Notes: generated by a model from the letters alone, not told the origin. Counted from the stretch's first letter, positions 16,169 to 23,168 are shown. The stretch is 64,000 bases of DNA from Buttiauxella sp. B2 (GCF_006376615.1 NZ_VEXQ01000018.1:1-64000), one strand, 5' to 3'. Made by a program: numbers and translations.

Positions 16169-18117
16169 CCGAACAAACCAAAGAGCTTGTTACTAAAGTT
16201 GACGTGCAACCTGACCTGACTGGGTTGCTGGCATTTGAAAAAGAAATTGGCCGCGCAATCAGCAAAGTAAATCAGCTAGATACGGCCATCAAAAAAGTTG
16301 GCGAGCTACGACCGGTAACCCGCTATTCACCGCCAGTGAGCAACCCCGGTGCAACCGCTGCCGCTGCCGGGCTGTCTGCCGGATTAGGTGCAAATCTGGT
16401 GAATCGTGGAACGTTAGGGCCGCTGGTGCGCAAGGCGTCCGAGGATGTCGCCAAAAACGCCGCGCAGACCGCCGCCACGGGCGTTAATCTCGCCATTGAG
16501 GATATGCGCGGGCGTATGGTTGCTGGGCGTGGACTGGTGTCATTTATGGGGGCTGGTGCTGGTGGCGGGTTCACGGCGCAAGCGGGCGGTGGTGGTGGTG
16601 TGATGAGTCGACCCCGCGCGTTTGATGGTATGAATTTTGGTGCAGACAATTTCAACGGTGTGCCAATGGAGAAAAAACCTGTTGCTGATGCAGTAGGAAG
16701 AGCTACGGGTCAGGGTTTCAAAATGCCTGACATGATGGCGGGCGCTGCCGCTGCCGTAGGACTGTCTATGGGGTTGGATGCAGTCGCCCAAAGCATGGAC
16801 AGGATCCAATCAAAAGAGGCGCAATTAGCACGTCTGCCACAAACCTTGACCGACAGCAAAACCGCCTTCATTGCGCTTAACGAGGCGGCAACGGAAGTCC
16901 GCAGTGGCGGTGATGCGTTTATTTCTACTTATGCAAACATGGCCACAGCAACCGAAAAGTTGCATTTAAGCCAGGAGGAAACCATTAAGTCAGCACAAGG
17001 CATGGTCAGCGCCTTACAGCTTGGTGGGGGCAGTAAAGTTGCCATTGATAACGCGCTTTATCAGATGGGTCAGGCGTTTTCGTCTAACCGGTTTGGTGGT
17101 GATGAGTTTAGATCTTTTATGGAGGCTATCGGCACGCAAGCACCAGAAGTGGCCAAAGCCTTTGGCACCGACGTTGCAGGCCTGCGCAAGATGTCAGAAG
17201 AAGGAAAATTGACAGCAGAAACAATGACGAAGGCGTTTGCGTCAATGGCTGATAAAAATATGGATTTACTGAATAAACAGGGCTGGACGTGGGGGCAGGT
17301 CACAACCGTCATGAAAAATGATTGGGACATTTTTTTAGCCAGCGCCACAGAGGGCGGAGAGTGGGCGCGCCTTATGTCGTGGGTATCTCAAAACATCGTG
17401 CCAGGCTTCAGAAGTGCGGAGAAAGCCGTTGCGCAATTTTGGTCAACAACCACGGATGAAAGCAAGGCCAGCATCCTTATTGGTATTCTAGGGGCAATTG
17501 GTGCCGCGTTTGCAGCGCTGGCCATTCCCGTTTTAGCCGCAACATGGCCTTTTTTAGCCGTGGGTGCGGCGGTGTTCCTTCTTTATGAGTTATTCCAGGA
17601 ATTTAAGCACTGGATGGATGGTAGCGCCAAAACAATTTTTGATAACCTGTTTGGCAGTTTTGACGAGTTCGAAAAACGTTACCCAAATATCGTCAAAGGG
17701 TTGTCATCCATAATGCAATCATTGAGTGGTGTTACTGATAAATTTACTGAAATGAGCAAGGCAAAAAGCGAATCTCTAACGGGAATGGATCCAAAGGTAC
17801 AAAGTAAGTTAGACGAGGCATACAAGCTACAGACAAACCCGTTGGAGGGAACGAAGTATCTAATGGATGGCCTTGATTGGCTTTTAGGTTTGGGGAGTGA
17901 TGATTCTAAACCCACGGCAGCCGCAACAGGGTTAACACCACCAGGTGTACGGAGCAGCTCACAGACTACCATTTCAAACACTAATAGTAGCAACACAACA
18001 ATCACCGTGGCCACACCTGAAGAAGCGGCAACTGTTGCCAATAATCGGGATAAGTCATTTGTGAGCCAAAACAATGGAAGTCTTGATAATATGGCCGAGG
18101 GTGGTGGGTACGTTTAA
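16165..18117 (+). CDS. Tail tape measure protein
   Basis: A 650-residue protein that sets tail length and is carried in the tube. Features: an alanine/glycine-rich N-terminal third; the tape-measure domain at about 215-410 (FIALNEAATEVRSGGDAFIS, then FGGDEFRSFMEAIGTQAPEVAKAFG and GEWARLMSWVSQNIVPGFRSAEKA); and hydrophobic segments at about 432-475 (SILIGILGAIGAAFAALAIPVLAATWPFLAVGAAVFLLYELF) that may insert in the host membrane. At roughly 0.15 nm per residue the tail would be about 100 nm (inference). Its start overlaps the stop of the frameshifted chaperone. Confidence 0.85.
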   Translation: MTEQTKELVTKVDVQPDLTGLLAFEKEIGRAISKVNQLDTAIKKVGELRPVTRYSPPVSNPGATAAAAGLSAGLGANLVNRGTLGPLVRKASEDVAKNAAQTAATGVNLAIEDMRGRMVAGRGLVSFMGAGAGGGFTAQAGGGGGVMSRPRAFDGMNFGADNFNGVPMEKKPVADAVGRATGQGFKMPDMMAGAAAAVGLSMGLDAVAQSMDRIQSKEAQLARLPQTLTDSKTAFIALNEAATEVRSGGDAFISTYANMATATEKLHLSQEETIKSAQGMVSALQLGGGSKVAIDNALYQMGQAFSSNRFGGDEFRSFMEAIGTQAPEVAKAFGTDVAGLRKMSEEGKLTAETMTKAFASMADKNMDLLNKQGWTWGQVTTVMKNDWDIFLASATEGGEWARLMSWVSQNIVPGFRSAEKAVAQFWSTTTDESKASILIGILGAIGAAFAALAIPVLAATWPFLAVGAAVFLLYELFQEFKHWMDGSAKTIFDNLFGSFDEFEKRYPNIVKGLSSIMQSLSGVTDKFTEMSKAKSESLTGMDPKVQSKLDEAYKLQTNPLEGTKYLMDGLDWLLGLGSDDSKPTAAATGLTPPGVRSSSQTTISNTNSSNTTITVATPEEAATVANNRDKSFVSQNNGSLDNMAEGGGYV

Positions 18118-18160
18118 CATTGTATATTAAAAATTTTTAGCAATTACATGGAAACCAGAA

Positions 18161-18502
18161 ATGAAATTATTAGACTTTGATGAAATGATTACACCTAAGA
18201 TTTTAACTAGCCTTTACATTTTCACCACACTTGCTGCCATTGCATTTGCTGTCATATTGCTATCATCAGGGCACATTGGCGGTGCTATTGTTATGGCGCT
18301 GGTTGTTGTTTTTAACCGTATATTTTTTGAATTTATTATTGTTGCCTTTAAAAATAATGAGTATTTGAAGGGTAATAATGACTATTTGTGCCGTATTGCT
18401 GAAGCTATAGAAAAGGGGGCGGCAATTACTGCAATACCAATTGATGCTCATAAAGATGCTGACTTTCCGTCACCACTTGAGCCTTCACAAGACAAGCAAT
18501 AA
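18161..18502 (+). CDS. Small two-span membrane protein inserted in the tail operon
   Basis: A 113-residue protein with two hydrophobic segments (about 12-35, LTSLYIFTTLAAIAFAVILLSS, and 38-60, IGGAIVMALVVVFNRIFFEFIIVAF) and a soluble C-terminus. The gene is clearly more AT-rich than its neighbours and is followed by a terminator-like hairpin, which fits a moron dropped between the tape measure and baseplate genes. I do not recognise the family. A role in lysogeny, such as exclusion, or in lysis is possible but unproven. Confidence 0.6.
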   Translation: MKLLDFDEMITPKILTSLYIFTTLAAIAFAVILLSSGHIGGAIVMALVVVFNRIFFEFIIVAFKNNEYLKGNNDYLCRIAEAIEKGAAITAIPIDAHKDADFPSPLEPSQDKQ

Positions 18503-18525
18503 ATAAACGCCTTATGACACCTTAG

Positions 18526-18552
18526 AATCCACCTTAACCGGTGGATTTTTTT
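18526..18552 (+). terminator. Rho-independent terminator after the inserted membrane gene
   Basis: The stem AATCCACC (18526-18533) pairs with GGTGGATT (18540-18547) around TTAACC, and is followed by five T. It lies inside the late operon, 12 bp before the next gene, so distal baseplate and lysis genes need read-through, antitermination or a new promoter. Confidence 0.75.
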
Positions 18553-18563
18553 ATGGGTGGAAT

Positions 18564-19130
18564 ATGTCAGATATGGGCGGGCTGTACGCACCAGGGGGAA
18601 ACAGAGCAGTCATTGTGTCTGCTTCAGGAGTAACGGTGTCATTACGCCTGCGCAAGCGTGAAACGTATTCAGTAAAGCGCACCTTATCAAAAGCCGCACT
18701 TGAAACGGGTTATAAAATTTCCGATGGGACAGTGACAGAAGAACCAGTCATTGAAATAGAAGGTATTGTCACGGGTAGTACTGGTTATAACCTTGCATAC
18801 GATCCAACGCGTATTAATGCAGAGGTCAACAGCATTAACAACGCATTCAAAACTAACGAGATTGTTTCTATTTACGCATCTTTCATCGCGGTCAGTGATG
18901 TTGTACTAACTGCCTTCAATGCTGAAGCAACCCCCAAAGACAAAACCATTTCAATCAAGCTGAGTGCAGAACGCGTGAAATTCACAACTTTTCAGCGTAC
19001 GCAAAACGAAGCGCCAGCCCCCAAAAAGCCAAACACAAAAAATCCCGCTGGGCAGGGTAGGGCAAGCACCGGCAAGAAGTCTGCTGCGCCAGTAGATACA
19101 CCAAAAACAGATATTTTATATTTTACATAG
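18564..19130 (+). CDS. Baseplate protein with Dit-like N-terminal domain
   Basis: A 188-residue protein. The first 140 residues (AVIVSASGVTVSLRLRKRETYSV..., DGTVTEEPVIEIEGIVTGS, AFKTNEIVSIYASFIAVSDVVLTAFNAEATPKDKTISIKLSAERVKFTTF) resemble the Dit-like tail protein domain of Pam3/Bcep-type baseplates, which forms a ring between tube and hub. The C-terminal 40 residues are proline/lysine-rich and probably disordered. It precedes the plug protein gene by 12 bp. Start ATG at 18564 follows GGGTGG. Confidence 0.6.
   Translation: MSDMGGLYAPGGNRAVIVSASGVTVSLRLRKRETYSVKRTLSKAALETGYKISDGTVTEEPVIEIEGIVTGSTGYNLAYDPTRINAEVNSINNAFKTNEIVSIYASFIAVSDVVLTAFNAEATPKDKTISIKLSAERVKFTTFQRTQNEAPAPKKPNTKNPAGQGRASTGKKSAAPVDTPKTDILYFT
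19050..19062 (+). other. Two overlapping KOPS octamers (GGGNAGGG) in the prophage
   Basis: GGGCAGGG at 19050-19057 and GGGTAGGG at 19055-19062 lie on the + strand and point right, toward dif at 21987. KOPS are the polar octamers that steer FtsK to dif; this is the orientation expected on the left side of dif. Confidence 0.6.
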
Positions 19131-19142
19131 GGTTAATGAAAA

Positions 19143-19478
19143 ATGGATGACCAGTTTTTCAGTTTGCCACTTGTGGCATCCATTCCTGACCAGGACATTG
19201 CCATTAGTTTTGATGGTGCCTTTTATTCTATACGTGTTTTTTACGCAACGACTACGCACTTGTGGTGGCTTGAGTTGAGCAGCGTCGATACGACTGTGAC
19301 ACTGTCACAAATTTTGTTACGGCCAAACGTGATGCATGGGTTGTCAGGGAAAATGCCAGGCTACGCAGGAAACGCGTTAATTGGGATGGTTCGTAACAGG
19401 AGTAACGGGGTATACGGTTCAATTGACGCCTTTGCGGGTGATTTTGGGCTTTATATGGCAGATAGCGTGACGGTGTAA
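19143..19478 (+). CDS. Baseplate plug-like protein (DUF6983 type)
   Basis: A 111-residue protein with the signature LPLVASIPDQDIAISFDGAFYSIRVFYATTTHLWWLEL, close to the small plug proteins that seal the central hole of Pam3-type baseplates. It starts 12 bp after the Dit-like gene. It is the last recognisable baseplate gene before the lysis cassette: no hub, spike or wedge genes follow, unlike in related phages. It contains a matS-like sequence in its coding region. Confidence 0.6.
   Translation: MDDQFFSLPLVASIPDQDIAISFDGAFYSIRVFYATTTHLWWLELSSVDTTVTLSQILLRPNVMHGLSGKMPGYAGNALIGMVRNRSNGVYGSIDAFAGDFGLYMADSVTV
19296..19308. other. matS-like MatP binding site in the prophage
   Basis: GTGACACTGTCAC fits the 13-bp MatP consensus GTGACRNYGTCAC at every position. 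matS sites mark the Ter macrodomain in enterobacteria. This one lies inside the baseplate plug gene, about 2.7 kb from dif. Confidence 0.65.
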
Positions 19479-19506
19479 CGTCAGGTGCCTAGTTTGGTGG
19501 GTGTGA

Positions 19507-19857
19507 ATGATGAATAACACATTACAGGGGTTGGTGGAGCAAGTGACTAAATGGATTGAAATGTATTTTCCTGCTATTTGCGCAGGTGCAGTGGCTGCAA
19601 CGGTTTCTATTTTGATGGATATCAGGGCGGGTGAGCCACCAAAAAGAACATCCACGGGTGGGGCAATTTGCGGGCTGGTTGCAACGGGTTGTTATTCATT
19701 TGCAATATTTTTAGGTATGCCGCCAGAGGCGGGGATTTTCTTTGGTGCTTATGTCGGCTTTCGTGGGGCGGACAATATCAAAACGATGTTTTCCACAATA
19801 GGTAATTCTATTCGAAAGCGTAAATTTGGAGGGGATGAGGATGCAAGTAAGCAATAA
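19507..19857 (+). CDS. Phage holin
   Basis: A 116-residue protein (115 from the second ATG at 19510). Hydrophobic segments at about 20-38 (FPAICAGAVAATVSILM) and 53-85 (ICGLVATGCYSFAIFLGMPPEAGIFFGAYVGF), with a short charged C-terminus (RKRKFGGDEDASKQ), give the profile of the holin families that precede endolysins in enterobacterial phages. Holins form the membrane lesion that times lysis. The gene overlaps the endolysin start region, and its position completes a holin-endolysin-spanin cassette. Confidence 0.8.
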   Translation: MMNNTLQGLVEQVTKWIEMYFPAICAGAVAATVSILMDIRAGEPPKRTSTGGAICGLVATGCYSFAIFLGMPPEAGIFFGAYVGFRGADNIKTMFSTIGNSIRKRKFGGDEDASKQ

Positions 19858-20278
19858 CGGAATTAACTTCATCAAGCGTGAAGAAGGGGAAAAATTGACG
19901 GGGTATCCAGATACGCGCGGCATCCCAACAATTGGCGTAGGCCATACCGGAAGTGTTAACGGCAATCCTGTTGCTGTGGGTATGAATATAACCGCCGAAC
20001 AATCATCAGCTTTATTGAAGGGTGATTTGTCATGGGTTGAAAACACAATTGGAAGTTATGTTAAATCGGCATTGAATCAAAATCAGTATGATGCGCTATG
20101 CAGTTTTATTTTTAATGTTGGCGCTAATGCGTTTAAAGGTTCAACCATGCTGAAGTTGTTAAACGTAGGTAATTATCCGAGTGCATCAGATGAATTTCCA
20201 AAATGGAAAAAATCGGGTAATGACCCGGATATCTTATTGCCACGACGCCAGCGCGAACGGGCATTATTTTTGTCATGA
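19841..20278 (+). CDS. Endolysin, T4-type lysozyme (GH24)
   Basis: A 145-residue muramidase. The start at 19841 is chosen because GGAGGGG lies six bases upstream; in-frame alternatives are the ATG at 19835 and a TTG at 19826. The catalytic triad pattern E-x8-D-x5-T is clear in REEGEKLTGYPDTRGIPTIGVGH (about residues 13-35). The C-terminal half has YDALCSFIFNVGANAF and the final RRQRERALFL typical of phage 21 R-type enzymes. No N-terminal signal-anchor is present, so export depends on the holin. The stop overlaps the spanin start by four bases. Confidence 0.9.
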   Translation: MQVSNNGINFIKREEGEKLTGYPDTRGIPTIGVGHTGSVNGNPVAVGMNITAEQSSALLKGDLSWVENTIGSYVKSALNQNQYDALCSFIFNVGANAFKGSTMLKLLNVGNYPSASDEFPKWKKSGNDPDILLPRRQRERALFLS

Positions 20279-20814
20279 CAGGCCTGTTTAAATTGCTGTG
20301 GAAGCCGCTGTTGTCTGGCTGTGTTATTACCCTGATGCTTTGGGGGTTTTCTCACTGGCGCTATCAGGTGGGTTATCTGGCCGCTGATTCAGCATGGCAA
20401 TTAAAGGAAGAGAAGCGGCAGAAAAATGACGCACTGGCGCTGGTCAGCAGGCAGAGACAAGAACGGGAAAAGGAAAGGCAAAGACAGGATGAAGCGATTA
20501 AAGCAGCAAAAGAAGCTGACAGGCAAATTGCGGCGGCGCGTACTGATGCCGCTGATGCTAAGTCTGCTGGTGACAGCTTGCGGCACACCCTCGACACCAT
20601 CAGGAAACAGCTTGCAGGAAGTGAAACCGGCAGGCTTTCCGCCATTGCCGAAGCAGGCGCAGCAAGAGCCGAAACCGGCATTTTGCTTGCCAACTTGCTT
20701 GAAAGCGCTGACAAACGCGCGGGAGAACTGGCGGAATACGCTGACGGGGCAAGAATAGCCGGTTTGACGTGTGAGAAGACCTACAAGGCTGTGACTGGCG
20801 ACAGCAAAGAATAG
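20275..20814 (+). CDS. Rz-like inner-membrane spanin (DUF2514 type)
   Basis: A 179-residue type II membrane protein: one transmembrane segment at about 11-26 (LLSGCVITLMLWGFSHW) followed by a long charged coiled coil (EEKRQKNDALALVSRQRQ... through about residue 150). This is the architecture of the i-spanin that reaches across the periplasm and fuses inner to outer membrane in the last step of lysis. It overlaps the endolysin by four bases. A lipoprotein gene is nested within it in the +1 frame. Confidence 0.82.
   Translation: MTGLFKLLWKPLLSGCVITLMLWGFSHWRYQVGYLAADSAWQLKEEKRQKNDALALVSRQRQEREKERQRQDEAIKAAKEADRQIAAARTDAADAKSAGDSLRHTLDTIRKQLAGSETGRLSAIAEAGAARAETGILLANLLESADKRAGELAEYADGARIAGLTCEKTYKAVTGDSKE
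20489..20758 (+). CDS. Rz1-like outer-membrane spanin lipoprotein nested in Rz
   Basis: In the +1 frame of the Rz gene an 89-codon frame starts at the ATG at 20489 (MKRLKQQKKL) and ends at TAG 20756-20758. It encodes a basic N-terminus, a hydrophobic stretch and a lipobox (VLMPLMLSLLVTAC, then G), so the mature protein would begin with a lipidated Cys at about residue 31. The mature part is proline-rich (GTPSTPSG, PAGFPPLPKQ), as in lambda Rz1. A fully nested Rz1 is one of the known spanin gene arrangements. The start codon is the least certain part. Confidence 0.75.
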   Translation: MKRLKQQKKLTGKLRRRVLMPLMLSLLVTACGTPSTPSGNSLQEVKPAGFPPLPKQAQQEPKPAFCLPTCLKALTNARENWRNTLTGQE

Positions 20815-20843
20815 AATAATCTGGTGAAGCACTTGTTGTAATT

Positions 20844-20869
20844 GCCCGTGTAATAGCGGGCTTTTTTTT
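20844..20869 (+). terminator. Terminator after the lysis cassette
   Basis: The stem GCCCG/CGGGC (20844-20848 and 20857-20861) is followed by eight T. It separates the late operon from the toxin-antitoxin pair, which therefore has its own promoter. Confidence 0.8.
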
Positions 20870-20873
20870 GCTT

Positions 20874-20897
20874 AATGGTAACGAATAGGTTACCATT
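20874..20897. promoter_or_regulatory. Palindromic operator of the toxin-antitoxin operon
   Basis: Perfect 9-bp arms AATGGTAAC and GTTACCATT are separated by GAATAG. The repeat lies between the upstream terminator and the toxin gene, the place where HigA-type antitoxins bind to repress their own operon. Confidence 0.6.
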
Positions 20898-20907
20898 TGA
20901 TTATCGT

Positions 20908-21258
20908 ATGGAGGTCAGATTGAACGTTAAATACTACGAAACGGAAGACGGTGACATCCCGCTTGAGAAGTGGCTAACCAAGAATAAGGCAGCAATGGCC
21001 AAGCTTTTTGCGGTCACCCAAAGGCTTAAGGATGGCAATATGTCCTCGGTTAAGTGGCTGTCAGGGCGTCCGGGTATTGGAGAATATCGCGTTAACTGGG
21101 GTGCTGGTTTGCGGGTCTATCTGATGCAAGACGGTGATGAAATCGTGATTCTGTTGTGTGCCGGTTTCAAAGACAGCCAGGACAAAGATTTAGCCAGGGC
21201 GGAAACCTACAGAGCAGACTATTTGAGAGGTAAAAAATATGCCAGCGGCAGACATTGA
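20908..21258 (+). CDS. RelE/HigB-type toxin (Gp49-like)
   Basis: About 116 residues from the ATG at 20908; a TTG at 20920, spaced ideally after GGAGGT at 20910-20915, is an equally good start (112 residues). The sequence VKYYETEDGDIPLEKWL, KRLKDGN-like RLKDGNMSSVKWLSG, GIGEYRVNWGAGLRVYLMQDGDEIVILLCAGFKDSQDKDLARAETYRADY is the compact RelE fold of phage-derived Gp49-like HigB toxins, which cleave mRNA at the ribosome. The toxin gene comes first and overlaps the antitoxin by 20 bp, the HigBA order. Confidence 0.82.
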   Translation: MEVRLNVKYYETEDGDIPLEKWLTKNKAAMAKLFAVTQRLKDGNMSSVKWLSGRPGIGEYRVNWGAGLRVYLMQDGDEIVILLCAGFKDSQDKDLARAETYRADYLRGKKYASGRH

Positions 21259-21535
21259 TGTTATGTGGACAAAGTTACTCAAAGAGGACGCCGGTTCACG
21301 CAAGATGATTCTTGAAGAGATTCACGAACTCATCAGGGATGGTGAGATTGAAACAGCCAAAGGGATGCTACGCACGCTAATAAAGGTAACGTGTGGTTTT
21401 CCTGCCATTTCCAATGAAGTTGGCCGTAACTCAAAATCCATCATGCGTATGCTGTCACCAGATACGGATCCGGGTGTGAAGGCTTTCATGGCTGTAGTTA
21501 AAGCGGCAGAACGTCAATCACTGAAGATGCTTTGA
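21239..21535 (+). CDS. HigA-type antitoxin
   Basis: A 98-residue protein paired with the toxin upstream. The C-terminal part (AISNEVGRNSKSIMRMLSPDTDPGVKAFMAVVKAAE) matches the helix-turn-helix of addiction module antidote proteins in which a Pxx(S/N)P-type loop follows the recognition helix. It is expected to neutralise the toxin and bind the palindrome at 20874-20897. The module lies next to the prophage end, where it could penalise loss of the element. Confidence 0.78.
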   Translation: MPAADIDVMWTKLLKEDAGSRKMILEEIHELIRDGEIETAKGMLRTLIKVTCGFPAISNEVGRNSKSIMRMLSPDTDPGVKAFMAVVKAAERQSLKML

Positions 21536-21594
21536 CATTATAAGGCTGTCATCATGAATGAAAACTCATTCAGCGTAAAGTTGAAATAGTTGTG

Positions 21595-21756
21595 ATGGAG
21601 CTAAAGAAAGCCATTGCGGAGCGTGAAGCATGGGGAGCAAACCCACACACGCGGCGCATGGAGCATTACGGAAAAACGTGCTGGGCGGTTGTGCGTCTTG
21701 AGCAAGAGCTGGATCGGCTAACAACACCAGATAAATTGAACGACGAAAAGCAGTAG
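21595..21756 (+). CDS. Small hypothetical prophage protein
   Basis: A 53-residue frame from the ATG at 21595 (a GTG just before it is also in frame) to TAG at 21754-21756. The protein is hydrophilic: MELKKAIAEREAWG, PHTRRMEHYG, and a C-terminal helix with VRLEQELDRL. GTTGTG upstream is a poor ribosome-binding site, so expression is uncertain. It is followed by a clear terminator at 21791. I do not recognise its function. Confidence 0.4.
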   Translation: MELKKAIAEREAWGANPHTRRMEHYGKTCWAVVRLEQELDRLTTPDKLNDEKQ

Positions 21757-21790
21757 CGTTAACGCATTCAGACAAAATTATCACAAGCTG

Positions 21791-21815
21791 ACCCGGCCAC
21801 CGTGCCGGGTTTTTT
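21791..21815 (+). terminator. Terminator closing the prophage gene set
   Basis: The stem ACCCGGC/GCCGGGT (21791-21797 and 21804-21810) is followed by TTTTT. It is the last phage-like feature before dif. Confidence 0.8.
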
Positions 21816-22176
21816 GTGGCTGCAATCCACAAACATTAGCGTGTGAGTCAGTAGGGGTGGGGTCAATCGTGAAAATGTGCTGTTTGTAGTTGAAATACAG
21901 GCGGGTAGAAACTAGACTAGGGGTAAGAGTTTTGCAACAAGTCCGTAAGGTTCCTTGTGCCGCCTGTCTTCGTTCAAATCCGCTGTATTTAACATAATAT
22001 ACATTATGCGCACCAAGATAAGATAAGACAGAATCTGACATTTTTTGGTCGTCATGGGCCACGCAGAATCTGCATGTATCGAGACTGCTTGGTTCGCATA
22101 ACGGTTAAAATGTCTTGCGGCCTTCTATCGGAACTACAGGTTATCCTTGCTGTTTCTCTTTGGGAACCTGATTTCA
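21816..22176. other. Junction region around dif, no gene seen
   Basis: Between the last prophage terminator and the first host gene there is no supportable coding region. The left 170 bp (21816-21986) would be the phage-side attachment flank if the element integrated at dif. The right 160 bp lead into the secreted-protein gene. Frames crossing dif have no ribosome-binding sites or family resemblance. Confidence 0.5.
21987..22014 (-). other. dif: dif site (XerC/XerD chromosome dimer resolution site)
   Basis: Read on the minus strand, the 28 bp are an 11-bp XerC arm GGTGCGCATAA, a 6-bp centre TGTATA and an 11-bp XerD arm TTATGTTAAAT. This matches the E. coli dif sequence as I know it at every base. 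XerCD recombine here, under FtsK control, to resolve chromosome dimers. The XerD arm faces the prophage and the XerC arm faces the host genes. The site begins about 170 bp after the last prophage terminator, so it is likely also the right attachment junction of the prophage. A second copy would be expected at the left end, outside this window. Confidence 0.95.
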
Positions 22177-22572
22177 ATGAAACAACTGATACGCATTTTG
22201 GCTGCAACTTCATGCTTAACTCTTTCTGCATCGGCAATGGCTGACAACATTGTTTGTCATGATGGCTGGAGCATTCAACGGAATGTTACTGGCACGACTG
22301 ACAGTGGATTCATGAGTTACAAAAAAGATACTGGTACTATAAAACTCTTCCATCATGGCAAACTGATTTCACAGAAACGGATTCAGGATATTGAGCAATC
22401 TGTGTATCAGACAAGTGGCAGTCCACTCACCAATTATGAGTTTGATGTTGATAAAGATAGTTTTTATGTGGTTGCTATGGATATGAGTACGCAGGGTGCA
22501 TCAGGAGGTGAACCAACGATAACTTTCTTGGGTGGCGATGTAATGGGAAGTGAGTGCATTTTACAGCAATGA
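22177..22572 (+). CDS. Small secreted hypothetical protein
   Basis: A 131-residue protein starting at the ATG at 22177. It has a typical signal peptide: MKQLIRILAATSCLTLSASAMA, with cleavage after AMA at about residue 22. Two cysteines in the mature part (IVCHDGW and SECIL) could form one disulfide. No known domain is recognised. It is the first gene on the host side of dif and is rather AT-rich, so it may belong to the accessory zone rather than to the core genome. Confidence 0.65.
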   Translation: MKQLIRILAATSCLTLSASAMADNIVCHDGWSIQRNVTGTTDSGFMSYKKDTGTIKLFHHGKLISQKRIQDIEQSVYQTSGSPLTNYEFDVDKDSFYVVAMDMSTQGASGGEPTITFLGGDVMGSECILQQ

Positions 22573-22714
22573 AATAATTGACCACCCTAACCTGTTTTTT
22601 CTCAATAGTTAAACTTCGGTAAATAAACATAATGAATAGCTCCTATTTAACAAAGCATCTTTCAAAGTTTCGTGCACTCAGAATAAACATTATTGATGCT
22701 GCTAATAATGTTTG

Positions 22715-23064
22715 TTGAAAAGTTCATGGATGATTACAACCGGAGATATGCTAAACCTCCACGAGATGGTTTTAATGTTCATCGTTAACTTGAGGTTGGC
22801 GTTGATATTGACTCTATTTTCACATGGCGAAAACCACGGAAAGTTTCAACATCACTTACTCTTCAATATGATAAATTTCTATATTTGATTGAGGATACTG
22901 AATATAGTCGCCGTGATATCGGTAAATATGTTGAAGTATGGCATTACCCTTACAACCGTAAGGAAATCAAAATTGATGGAGTATCACTTCCCTACTCCAC
23001 CCATAATCGCCTGTCAGAAATTGATCAAGGTGCTATCTTGGTTTTGGAAAGAAAACCAAAATAA
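22715..23064 (+). pseudogene. Degenerate ISNCY-type transposase, C-terminal remnant
   Basis: A frame encoding FMDDYNRRYAKPPRDGFNVHR, an in-frame stop (TAA), then LEVGVDIDSIFTWRKPRKVS, LTLQYDKFLYLIEDTEYSRR, IGKYVEVWHYPYNRKEI and SEIDQGAIL matches the C-terminal part of ISNCY-family transposases. The internal stop, the missing N-terminal catalytic part and the early end after QGAI show that it is dead. No terminal inverted repeats were found. It indicates past insertion near dif. Confidence 0.65.
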
Positions 23065-23168
23065 TAAAAGATCTAATCCATGGGTTTGCTAATAACTGTT
23101 AATTTTTCAGTTATCTAGAAAGGCACTCATGTTGCCTGCTCTATACTGGCTCTATGGCGGCGGGATTC

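Noticed and set aside
20373..20896. Several long minus-strand frames opposite the spanin gene
   Set aside because: They arise from the repetitive codon use of the coiled coil. Only the +1 frame Rz1, with its lipobox, is supported.
21971..21990. GTTCAAATCC next to dif, looking like the T-loop of a tRNA
   Set aside because: The flanking bases do not pair into a T stem and no acceptor, D or anticodon arm fits upstream. It is not a tRNA integration site.
1..22000. Integrase or excisionase gene within the visible prophage
   Set aside because: Every gene from the fibre to the antitoxin was considered and none has a tyrosine or serine recombinase pattern. The unseen left end remains open.
21781..22062. 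93-codon minus-strand frame across dif
   Set aside because: It spans the dif site and a terminator, has no ribosome-binding site and no protein-like pattern.
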